Source: Acidobacteriota bacterium
GTDB lineage: Bacteria > Acidobacteriota > Terriglobia > Terriglobales > SCQP01
DNA: 5,513 nt
Assembly (NCBI GenBank): GCA_021818645.1
Contig: JAKATS010000034.1
Location: 1 to 5,513, forward strand
Direction of reading: 5' to 3'
In this document: positions 1 to 5,513 of the stretch, in pieces
Layout: the number at the start of each line of letters is the position of its first letter
How positions within the stretch are numbered: the stretch's first letter is position 1
Made by a program: the position numbers and the translations under genes
Notes under the pieces: generated by a model
Seen by the model: only the letters and a program-made list of their open reading frames with translations
The model's database searches: none
What the model was told of the DNA's origin: nothing

Positions 1-1008
1 GTAGGCCATCATCTGGCCATTTCCAAAGCCCTGCGGCGCGATATCTTCGACCCCGACAACATCAGCGCCCTGGCCCTCGAACTGGGCAATGAAGAGCGGC
101 TGAAGATGCTGATACTCATGACCTGGGCCGATATCCACGCCGTGCATCCCGAAGCCATGACGGCGTGGAAGGAAGAAAACCTGTTTCAGCTCTATATCGA
201 AACCTATAACGCGCTGACCCACCGCGCCGATCAGAACCGCATCGCTCCCGGCAATCGCGATGTCCGGGACGTGCTGGCGCAGGTCTCCGCCGCCGAGCTG
301 CGCCAGGCGCAGGCCAGCCCGGAAGCATTTGCGGCCTTCCTGGAAGGCTTGCCGCGCCGCTATCTGGCTTCGTATTCGGTCCAGGAGATGCTGCGGCATC
401 TGCGGCAGGCGAGCGAGCTGGCGCGGCAGCCGGTACAAACTAATTTGGTCCCCTGGGCGGAAGGCTACGATCTGACCGTGATCATGCGCGACCGGCCGGG
501 AATTTTTGTCACCTTGACCGGGCTGCTGGCCGGGCGCGGCTTCAATATCGTGAAAGCCGAAGCGGTTTCCAACCGGCAGGGAATTGTGGTGGACCGTTTT
601 CGCTTTCTGGATCCCAGCCGCTCGCTCGAACTCAACCCCGAAGAAAACGAAGCTCTACAGCGCCAGATCGTCACGTCCTTGTCGGCCAACTATGATCCCG
701 AGCGGCTGCGTTTGCCGGCCCAGCGCTGGTTTGCCCGCGGCGCCGGGCCGGCGATCGCGCCCCGGGTGCATTTTGAAGCCACGGTGGACGGCAAGCAGAC
801 ACTGCTGGAAATCATCACCCGCGACCGTCCGGGGCTGCTTTTTGATATCAGCAGGATCCTTGCCCAGCAGGGCTGCGATCTATCCGTCGCCCTGATTGAC
901 ACCGAATCCACCAAAGCGATTGACGTTTTTTATTTGACTTTCGACCGCCGGCCGTTAGACCAGGAAAGCATCGCAAGCTTACGCAAATTATTGCTGGAAG
1001 TACTCTAA
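1..1008 (+). CDS. glnD: PII uridylyltransferase / uridylyl-removing enzyme GlnD, C-terminal part (5' end outside window)
   Basis: GlnD uridylylates PII signalling proteins when nitrogen is limiting and removes UMP when glutamine is high; it acts in the cytoplasm. The frame is open from base 1 and gives 335 visible residues ending at TAA 1006-1008. The first ~55 residues are the end of the HD (uridylyl-removing) domain: HHLAISKALRRDIFDPDN, then LILMTWADIHAVHPE and the conserved WKEENLFQLY. Two ACT domains follow, each opening with the same signature: LTVIMRDRPGIF (about residues 156-205, bases 466-615) and LLEIITRDRPGLLFDIS (about 266-315, bases 796-945). In this family the ACT pair senses glutamine. 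The protein stops soon after the second ACT domain, as is usual. The nucleotidyltransferase domain and most of the HD domain lie upstream and cannot be checked. The ATG at 106 is internal, not the real start. The HD-end plus tandem-ACT architecture makes GlnD much more likely than another ACT protein. Confidence 0.93.
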   Translation, partial: VGHHLAISKALRRDIFDPDNISALALELGNEERLKMLILMTWADIHAVHPEAMTAWKEENLFQLYIETYNALTHRADQNRIAPGNRDVRDVLAQVSAAELRQAQASPEAFAAFLEGLPRRYLASYSVQEMLRHLRQASELARQPVQTNLVPWAEGYDLTVIMRDRPGIFVTLTGLLAGRGFNIVKAEAVSNRQGIVVDRFRFLDPSRSLELNPEENEALQRQIVTSLSANYDPERLRLPAQRWFARGAGPAIAPRVHFEATVDGKQTLLEIITRDRPGLLFDISRILAQQGCDLSVALIDTESTKAIDVFYLTFDRRPLDQESIASLRKLLLEVL

Positions 1009-1019
1009 CTGCGTTGATT

Positions 1020-1047
1020 TTGAAAAGATCTCACCTGAATTCATAAT
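1020..1047 (+). promoter_or_regulatory. Candidate sigma70-type promoter for the SYLF gene
   Basis: In the 101-bp gap after glnD, TTGAAA (1020-1025) and CATAAT (1042-1047) each match five of six bases of the -35 and -10 consensus and are 16 bp apart. Transcription would start near 1054, giving a leader of about 55 nt before the ATG at 1110. The gap has no convincing terminator hairpin for glnD, so the SYLF gene may also receive read-through. This is a match by eye only. Confidence 0.4.
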
Positions 1048-1109
1048 CAGCGGCCGCGCCATTTGAGAGTGGATACAACGTTTCCCTGGCTGGCGATCTC
1101 TGACTTTGC

Positions 1110-1859
1110 ATGAAAGTCGCACCCGTTTGTCCGGGATACAGTGTCACTGTTAAAATTTGCGTCGGAATGATTCTATGCATGGCGGCGGGCGGCGTGTATG
1201 CGTCCACTTCCAGCCGCGGGCAGGACATACGCCGCATCCGGCATGCCGAGCGGGTATTTCGCAGCATCATGAAAACCCCCGATCACGCCATTCCGCAATC
1301 CATACTGAGCAAGGCGAAGTGCATCGCCATTATTCCGGGACAGAAAAAATTTGCTTTCGGCTTCGGCGGCCAGTATGGCAAGGGTCTGGCCACCTGCCGC
1401 ACAACCCGCCTGGGCTGGAGCGCTCCGTTATTTATCCAGGTCGGCGGCGCCAGTTGGGGATTGCAGATCGGCGGAGCCTCCAGCGACATCGTCATGGTCT
1501 TCATGAGCCGGGCCGGGCTGCGAAAAATGCTGAGCAGTAAATTTAAAATCGGTGCCAACGCCATGGCCGCCGCCGGCCCGGTGGGCCGCAACGTTTCGGC
1601 TGCCACCAATATCACATTAAAAAGCGAAATTCTGAGCTATGCCCGCAGCCACGGAGCCTTTGCCGGCGTCAGCCTGGATGGCAGCGTGGTTCAGCCCGAC
1701 AATAGCGGCAATCGCCACATGTATGGCCATTTATTGAGCGACCGCAGAATTCTATCCGGCCATGTGCCGGTGCCTCCCGCGGCCAGGTCCCTGATTCATC
1801 TCATTGAAACCGATACGCATTATATTCGCGCCGGCGCTCCGGTGCCGCGCCGTCATTAA
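1110..1859 (+). CDS. Secreted SYLF-domain (Ysc84/DUF500) lipid-binding family protein
   Basis: This 249-residue protein belongs to the SYLF family (SH3YL1, Ysc84, Lsb3, plant FYVE protein), whose eukaryotic members bind phosphoinositides and actin. The bacterial members are mostly exported, and their function is not settled. Residues 1-31 look like a Sec signal peptide: Lys2 and Lys15, a hydrophobic core at about 16-29, and a VYA|S cleavage site after Ala31. The SYLF body spans about 44-225: SIMKTPDHAIPQSIL, then CIAIIPGQKKFAFGFGG, GWSAPLFIQVGGASWGLQIG, AAAGPVGR (153-160), SEILSYARSHGAFAGVSLDG (172-191), and a final VPVPPAA. Length and motif order fit a complete single-domain member. The in-frame TGA at 1101-1103 excludes a longer form, and ATG 1167 would lose the charged N-region, so ATG 1110 is the start, although no Shine-Dalgarno is visible. 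There is no lipobox at Cys24. The 3' end overlaps the convergent oxidase gene by 59 bp. Confidence 0.9.
   Translation: MKVAPVCPGYSVTVKICVGMILCMAAGGVYASTSSRGQDIRRIRHAERVFRSIMKTPDHAIPQSILSKAKCIAIIPGQKKFAFGFGGQYGKGLATCRTTRLGWSAPLFIQVGGASWGLQIGGASSDIVMVFMSRAGLRKMLSSKFKIGANAMAAAGPVGRNVSAATNITLKSEILSYARSHGAFAGVSLDGSVVQPDNSGNRHMYGHLLSDRRILSGHVPVPPAARSLIHLIETDTHYIRAGAPVPRRH
1801..1859. other. Tail-to-tail coding overlap of the SYLF and oxidase genes
   Basis: The plus-strand SYLF gene ends at TAA 1857-1859. The minus-strand oxidase frame stays open past that point and ends at TGA (complement of 1801-1803). Both strands are therefore read as protein for 59 bp, and the two mRNAs are complementary at their 3' ends. 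No intergenic terminator separates them. A short 6-bp stem with a TCCG loop lies at 1832-1847 but lacks a following T-run. Confidence 0.8.
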
Positions 1860-2943
1860 AATGCAGAGAATTCAATAAATCGCTATTTCTTCTTCTTCCT
1901 ATTAATACTCCGGCCAATTCATGGGCTGCGAGCGGCGCCAGCAAAATGCCGTCGCGAAACAGGCCCGAAGCGGCCCAGATGCCGGGGATATGGGTTGGTC
2001 CCAGGCAGGGCAACCTTGTTTCGGAATATGGTCGAAAGCCGCACCAGCGATCCAGCACGGGAAACTCTCCGATTGCCGGCACCATGACCGCCGCGGCCGC
2101 GTGCATTCGGGCGATGATTTCGGGAACGATCCGGGCGTCAAAGCCGGCGTCTTCCAGGCTGGCGCCAATGATGATGCGGCCGTCGGAACGGGGCACCAGA
2201 TAAACTTCAGCCCCCAGAATGACGTGCCTGATCAAATCCACCGGCGCCTGCACGCACAAAATCTGGCCCTTGCGCGGAACAATGGGAATCTGGATTCCGG
2301 CAATCCGGCCCGACCATGCTCCCGCCGCAATGACGGCATGGCGGGTATGAAAGCGCTCACGCAAGGTGCGGATCTGTATGGTGCGGTCCGGCGAGGGCTG
2401 CAGCTCAACCACTTCACATCCGGCCTGAATCGCGATTTTATTTTTGCGAGAATACTGACAAAGCGCTTGCAGCAGCTTGCGATTATCCACCGCATGATCG
2501 CCGGGAATCAGCACGTAATCCTCCGGCTGAACTAATTGTGGTTCATTCCAGGCGGAATTTGCATGGTCTTCGGAGCCGGCGACATGCGCGGCGCCCATTC
2601 CATGGCGGCTGGCCAGAGTGCCAATGCGGCGGTAATCGCAATGCATTCCCGTTTCACGCTCGAGACTGGCGGAAAAATCAGGATAGAACCCGGCCGCGGC
2701 GCGGGCGAAATCCTGCAGCCCGGAGGCGGCAGGAAATCCCGAAGGCCCGAGCATGCCCGCCGCCGCCCAGGCCGCCATACCGGCCGCGGCTGCGTGAACG
2801 GGTAATTGCTCCGGGCTGGCCTGTGAGCGTTCGTAAACGACTACGCGGGCGCCGGCGGCATGCAGTTCACGAGCCAGGCACAGCCCCATGATGCCGGCGC
2901 CGATGATGGAAAAATCTGGAATTCCGGAATTTCTGCCTGACAT
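1801..2943 (-). CDS. thiO: ThiO-like FAD-dependent glycine/D-amino-acid oxidase (DAO family)
   Basis: DAO-family flavoenzymes oxidise the C-N bond of small amines; ThiO turns glycine into the imine used to build the thiamin thiazole. From the ATG at 2943 the protein has 380 residues. FAD binding: FSIIGAGIMG (GxGxxG, 15-20) with acidic Glu39 in YER ending strand 2. ThiO-like landmarks follow: WAAAGML (59-65), AVDNRKLLQAL (151-161), VIAAGAWS (204-211), PRKGQIL (223-229), YLVPRSDGRIIIGAS (248-262), GFRP (302-305) and GLFRDGILLAP (327-337). Tyr248, Arg304 and Arg330 sit where ThiO active-site residues are expected. About ten extra residues separate YER from WAAAGM. The last ~31 residues (from Arg350) are atypical: an AT-rich stretch with three AGA codons in a row, running into the SYLF gene. 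TTG 2991 would add 16 residues and overlap the sortase by 35 bp; ATG 2943, 13 bp past the sortase stop, is preferred although no Shine-Dalgarno is visible. No thiamin genes are nearby, so another DAO substrate remains possible. Confidence 0.8.
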   Translation of the reverse strand: MSGRNSGIPDFSIIGAGIMGLCLARELHAAGARVVVYERSQASPEQLPVHAAAAGMAAWAAAGMLGPSGFPAASGLQDFARAAAGFYPDFSASLERETGMHCDYRRIGTLASRHGMGAAHVAGSEDHANSAWNEPQLVQPEDYVLIPGDHAVDNRKLLQALCQYSRKNKIAIQAGCEVVELQPSPDRTIQIRTLRERFHTRHAVIAAGAWSGRIAGIQIPIVPRKGQILCVQAPVDLIRHVILGAEVYLVPRSDGRIIIGASLEDAGFDARIVPEIIARMHAAAAVMVPAIGEFPVLDRWCGFRPYSETRLPCLGPTHIPGIWAASGLFRDGILLAPLAAHELAGVLIGRRRNSDLLNSLHFNDGAAPERRREYNAYRFQ

Positions 2944-2956
2944 GCGAAAACGGCGA

Positions 2957-3502
2957 TTATGGCGGAGTGGAAAGCAGCCGCGCGCGAACAATCAGCCGAT
3001 GCGGCGCGGGTCCAATCCAATAGGTAGGGTAGCAGGTAATTAAAGTCATGCGGGCGCGATGCCCCCGGTCCAGCAGCCGGGTATCGCGCGGCGAAACGAT
3101 TTTTTCCCAATCCACGCGATAGACAAATTTTCGTCCATACGCCTGGACCAGAATCAAAGCTCCCGGCCGTACCGCATGCAGCCGGCGAAAAAATGTGTCC
3201 CGGTGTCCGGCGATGACCATATTTCCCTGGGTGCCGGGCCGTGCCGATTGCGGCAGCCATTCCGGGCCTTCCAACAAGGCCCGGTATCCATCGCCCGGAA
3301 TCACAATGTCGTCCAGATGAATGGCGGGGATTTTCAAACGAATCAGCCGTAGCCTTAGATTTGGCGCTTTATGCTGCGCAGCTTGCTGTTTCCACACAGC
3401 CCTGAGCTTTTCCTGCCGGAAACCCATATAGCCGTATTGCCCCAGCGCGATGACAACCAGCGCCAGGCCGGCGATGAATAAAATGGTCCCCGCCCGCCGC
3501 AT
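2957..3502 (-). CDS. Class D-like sortase (membrane-anchored cysteine transpeptidase)
   Basis: Sortases cleave a C-terminal sorting signal and transfer the protein to an amine acceptor on the cell surface. The 181-residue protein has one N-terminal membrane anchor (about residues 5-21, TILFIAGLALVVIALG, preceded by two Arg), then a linker and the sortase barrel. The catalytic set is complete: His100 in VIAGHRDTFF, Cys157 in TLITCYP, and Arg169 in PAPHRLIVRA. The substrate strand region RLIRLKIPAIHLDDIVIPG (52-70) and GNMVIAGH fit the fold. The TLxTC motif, the GPAPxR spacing and the single N-terminal anchor point to class D rather than A, B or C, but class assignment by eye is tentative. An in-frame TGA (3511-3509) lies three codons before the ATG and GAATAAGG directly abuts it, so the start is well bounded while the ribosome site is unusually placed. 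It follows the VCBS/ASPIC gene by 49 bp and precedes the oxidase by 13 bp. No LPXTG-type substrate is encoded in the window. Confidence 0.9.
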   Translation of the reverse strand: MRRAGTILFIAGLALVVIALGQYGYMGFRQEKLRAVWKQQAAQHKAPNLRLRLIRLKIPAIHLDDIVIPGDGYRALLEGPEWLPQSARPGTQGNMVIAGHRDTFFRRLHAVRPGALILVQAYGRKFVYRVDWEKIVSPRDTRLLDRGHRARMTLITCYPTYWIGPAPHRLIVRARLLSTPP

Positions 3503-3551
3503 CCTTATTCAGATCAGATGCGGCAAACGGCATGGGAGGACCGGGTTGAAA

Positions 3552-5513
3552 CTACCGCCGGCCGCTGCGGGATATGTGGCGCGTATTGTAGTGCAACCGG
3601 TACGCGGCGAGCCGGGGTGAAACTGGAGCGTCTGCGGGCGTGGGGTAGGGAACTCCATGCAGCGGCAGCGGGCCGACGTGGTTGGGCCGGGCATCGAGAA
3701 AATCATCGCCTTTGGTGAATCCATCGGCATAAAAGAAGAAGCTGCGCTTCCAACCCTTCCGCAACCGGGGCAGGGAATGCTCGGAAAAACGCAGTGCGAC
3801 TTGATCGCCCGAGGCCATAATGACGTAGCGGTTGTCGTTGCGTCGCAGCAAGGGCAGCACATTGCCGTAACGGGTATAGTTGCCGGAGACAATCCGGAAG
3901 CCGACATGCTGCAGAATCCGGTTGTAGTCGTAGCGCGCGGGATGATGCGACACCTGCTGCGGATAGCCCAGATGATTCAATTCAGCATACGCCGCCCGCA
4001 GTCGCGTCAAGCGCAAAGGCGCAGCTGCGATGCTGCCCACCTGGATGCGGTTCCAGTAGATGGCCAGATTGGTGCGGATGCGCACCCGGGCATCGCCCGC
4101 CGGGAACTGGCGCAGATACGGCGTTAGATTCACCGCAATAGTGCGGGGCAATCCGGCCGGCGCGCCCATGGACGCGATTACCGTCTTCCAGCCGCCCCGG
4201 CCATTGGGAATTTGCAGTTGCGGCGGCAGATCGCGAATGCCGGCATGCTGCGCCGTCCACTCCTGATCGGGAAAATAGTAATCCGTCCAGCCATGCAGCA
4301 GCAGCAGCGCGCTCTTCGCGTGCCGCAGATCACCCAAGTTGATGGTCAAATCGTGCATGCCGGCGTATCCAGGGTAGGCGGCCCGCGCCCGGATCGGAAT
4401 GAATTGCCCGCGTTGCAGATAGCCCAGGGCATTCTGGCCATGGCCATTGGTCACGGCGATGGGCGGGCGTAACTGCCGCGCCTGCCAGATGTGAAACCGC
4501 GGCGGCGCGCCGGAAGGCTGATAGCGGTCATTGGTGAAGACGTGAGTGCCGGCGGGGTGATCAATGGCGATCAAACGGACTTTATCCAGATAGACTACCT
4601 CTTCCATCTGATCGGTAAATCGAAAAGAATAATGCCCGGCGCGCGGCGCCAGCTCGCCGGCGGGAATTTTAAAATATTCCGACGGCGCGGGCGTGTCATA
4701 TTGGTTGCGTCCCGCCCATTCGCCGATCACTCCGGGGCCTATGATATCGTCAAGAAAATGAAAGCGCCGGCCATTCCACACATACAGCATGGGGCATGAC
4801 CCGCCCTTGCGGTTCAGCTCGCCGATGGTCGCGACCTTGACCGCGCCGGGAAATTCATACTGATCCACGCCGGTAGGCCACAAAATCCGCACATAATCGG
4901 GTTTGCGGAACCGGCCCATGCCCAGCAGTTGCGCGCTGGGATTCTGCCCCAAATATCCCGATCCGCCCTCGACCTCCACTTTCTGCCGCAGCGGCCCGGC
5001 CTGCAGCCAGATCTTATTGCCGATCCCGGTTTTATTGTCTTTCAAGCCGCGGCCGGCGAGCAGCAGGGCATGATTTTTCTGCGCTCCCAGATTGCGCAGA
5101 ATCAATGCCGGACCTCCCGCCTGCGTGGCGATCAGGCTGTCGGTGCCGTCGTTAAACAAGTCCGCCGCCAGCAGGGTACGGCCATGGTGCAGAGGAATAT
5201 TGGCCAGTCCAATCGCCGCGCTCGCGTCGGCGAAAGTTCCGTTGCCCAGGTTTTTGTATAGGTAGATATGTTCGGCGCCCCGGCTTTTGCCGATAAAAGC
5301 AATGTCCATCCGGCCGCTGTTGTCATAATCCAGCGCAGTCGCGCCCCACGCGGATTGAACCGTGGCATTCACGGCGGGAAGCGGCGCCGGCCGGAACCGG
5401 TGATCGCCCAGGTTCTGCAGCAGCACCGGCGGGCCGTTTTTGCGGGTGAAAAAAAGATCCATGCGGCCGTTCTGCAGATCATCCAGCGCGATCACCGCGC
5501 GCGCATTCGCCGC
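3552..5513 (-). CDS. VCBS-repeat plus ASPIC/UnbV (CRTAC1-like) protein with long conserved C-terminal region (5' end outside window)
   Basis: The frame is open from the right edge (AANARAVIALDD...) to TAG at 3554-3552, giving 653 visible residues; the GTG at 5495 is internal. Family members are large secreted or surface proteins of unproven function. Numbering from base 5513: VCBS/FG-GAP-like beta-propeller units fill about 1-145, with Asp-rich motifs at 9-19 (ALDDLQNGRMD), 60-70 (ALDYDNSGRMD) and about 117-125, each followed by a strand such as IYLYKNLGNGTF. An ASPIC/UnbV domain follows at about 148-220: LKDNKTGIGNKIW, VEVEGGSGYLGQN, VRILWPTG. The remaining ~430 residues form a region I recognise from CRTAC1-like proteins but cannot name: CPMLYVWNGRRFHFLDD (240-256), EYFKIP, MEEVVYLDKVRLIAIDHPAG (303-322), LLLLHGWTDYYFP, RIRTNLAIYWNRI, YTRYGNV (546-552), ASGDQVALRF, and the closing YNTR. 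The C-terminus has no sorting signal or transmembrane helix. It is the first visible gene of the likely operon with the sortase. The start, signal peptide and any N-terminal domains lie outside the window. Confidence 0.85.
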   Translation of the reverse strand, partial: AANARAVIALDDLQNGRMDLFFTRKNGPPVLLQNLGDHRFRPAPLPAVNATVQSAWGATALDYDNSGRMDIAFIGKSRGAEHIYLYKNLGNGTFADASAAIGLANIPLHHGRTLLAADLFNDGTDSLIATQAGGPALILRNLGAQKNHALLLAGRGLKDNKTGIGNKIWLQAGPLRQKVEVEGGSGYLGQNPSAQLLGMGRFRKPDYVRILWPTGVDQYEFPGAVKVATIGELNRKGGSCPMLYVWNGRRFHFLDDIIGPGVIGEWAGRNQYDTPAPSEYFKIPAGELAPRAGHYSFRFTDQMEEVVYLDKVRLIAIDHPAGTHVFTNDRYQPSGAPPRFHIWQARQLRPPIAVTNGHGQNALGYLQRGQFIPIRARAAYPGYAGMHDLTINLGDLRHAKSALLLLHGWTDYYFPDQEWTAQHAGIRDLPPQLQIPNGRGGWKTVIASMGAPAGLPRTIAVNLTPYLRQFPAGDARVRIRTNLAIYWNRIQVGSIAAAPLRLTRLRAAYAELNHLGYPQQVSHHPARYDYNRILQHVGFRIVSGNYTRYGNVLPLLRRNDNRYVIMASGDQVALRFSEHSLPRLRKGWKRSFFFYADGFTKGDDFLDARPNHVGPLPLHGVPYPTPADAPVSPRLAAYRLHYNTRHISRSGRR

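Noticed and set aside
1026..1057. BglII, EcoRI and NotI recognition sites within 32 bp, resembling a cloning polylinker
   Set aside because: GAATTC occurs several more times in the window and GCGGCCGC recurs near 2090. The flanking sequence is continuous and native-looking, so chance clustering is the simpler explanation.
1832..1847. 6-bp stem with TCCG loop near the end of the SYLF gene, as a possible terminator
   Set aside because: The stem is short, includes one G-T pair, lies inside two coding frames and has no T-run after it on either strand.
1888..1899. TTC-rich pyrimidine tract after the SYLF stop, as a terminator T-run
   Set aside because: No stable hairpin lies just before it, and the tract is interrupted by C residues. 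It is also the antisense of consecutive AGA codons in the oxidase.
1921..2535. 204-codon open frame on the plus strand
   Set aside because: It lies wholly antisense to the oxidase, which has clear family motifs. Its translation shows no recognisable domain, and such long antisense frames are common in GC-rich genes.
2944..2991. Longer oxidase form starting at TTG 2991
   Set aside because: The added 16 residues are Arg-rich, unlike the compact ThiO N-terminus, and would overlap the sortase by 35 bp; the ATG at 2943 already sits close before the FAD-binding strand.
3657..4127. 156-codon open frame on the plus strand, with further ones at 4212-4472, 4491-4799 and 4929-5261
   Set aside because: All are antisense to the continuous VCBS/ASPIC reading frame and show no family motif.
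4295..4308. GCAGCAGCAGCAGC trinucleotide run
   Set aside because: It is in frame and encodes a Leu run before HGWTDY in the VCBS/ASPIC protein, fitting a buried beta strand; it is too short to call a repeat feature.

Overview
The window looks like a stretch of chromosome from a GC-rich, diderm environmental bacterium, most plausibly an acidobacterium (Acidobacteriota, Terriglobia-like). That placement is an inference. It rests on the combination of a GlnD-type uridylyltransferase, a secreted SYLF-domain protein, a class D-like sortase and a large VCBS plus ASPIC/UnbV protein with a long conserved C-terminal region, all in GC-rich DNA. No rRNA or other marker gene is present to confirm it.

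Layout. Plus strand: the 3' end of glnD (1-1008, 5' end outside the window) is followed after a 101-bp gap, which holds a plausible sigma70-type promoter, by a gene for a secreted SYLF (Ysc84/DUF500) protein (1110-1859). Minus strand, read from the right edge: a large partial gene for a VCBS/ASPIC-UnbV (CRTAC1-like) surface or secreted protein (5513-3552), then a sortase (3502-2957), then a ThiO-like FAD-dependent glycine/D-amino-acid oxidase (2943-1801). The gaps of 49 and 13 bp suggest one transcription unit. The two gene groups converge, and the last 59 bp of the SYLF and oxidase genes overlap tail to tail. Coding density is very high: no stretch above about 100 bp lacks a gene, and I see no tRNA, rRNA, CRISPR array, insertion sequence or convincing terminator.

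How the genes may work together. GlnD is a cytoplasmic nitrogen sensor that modifies PII proteins, and the SYLF protein is exported; nothing beyond adjacency links them. On the minus strand the sortase and the VCBS/ASPIC protein are both predicted to act outside the cytoplasmic membrane. The VCBS/ASPIC protein has no C-terminal sorting signal, however, so it is not an evident substrate. The oxidase has no thiamin-pathway neighbours here, so its assignment to thiamin thiazole synthesis is by family resemblance only. I do not see a clearly new multi-gene system. The points most worth a second look are the long uncharacterised C-terminal region of the VCBS/ASPIC protein, the orphan sortase, and the AT-rich extension of the oxidase into its convergent neighbour.
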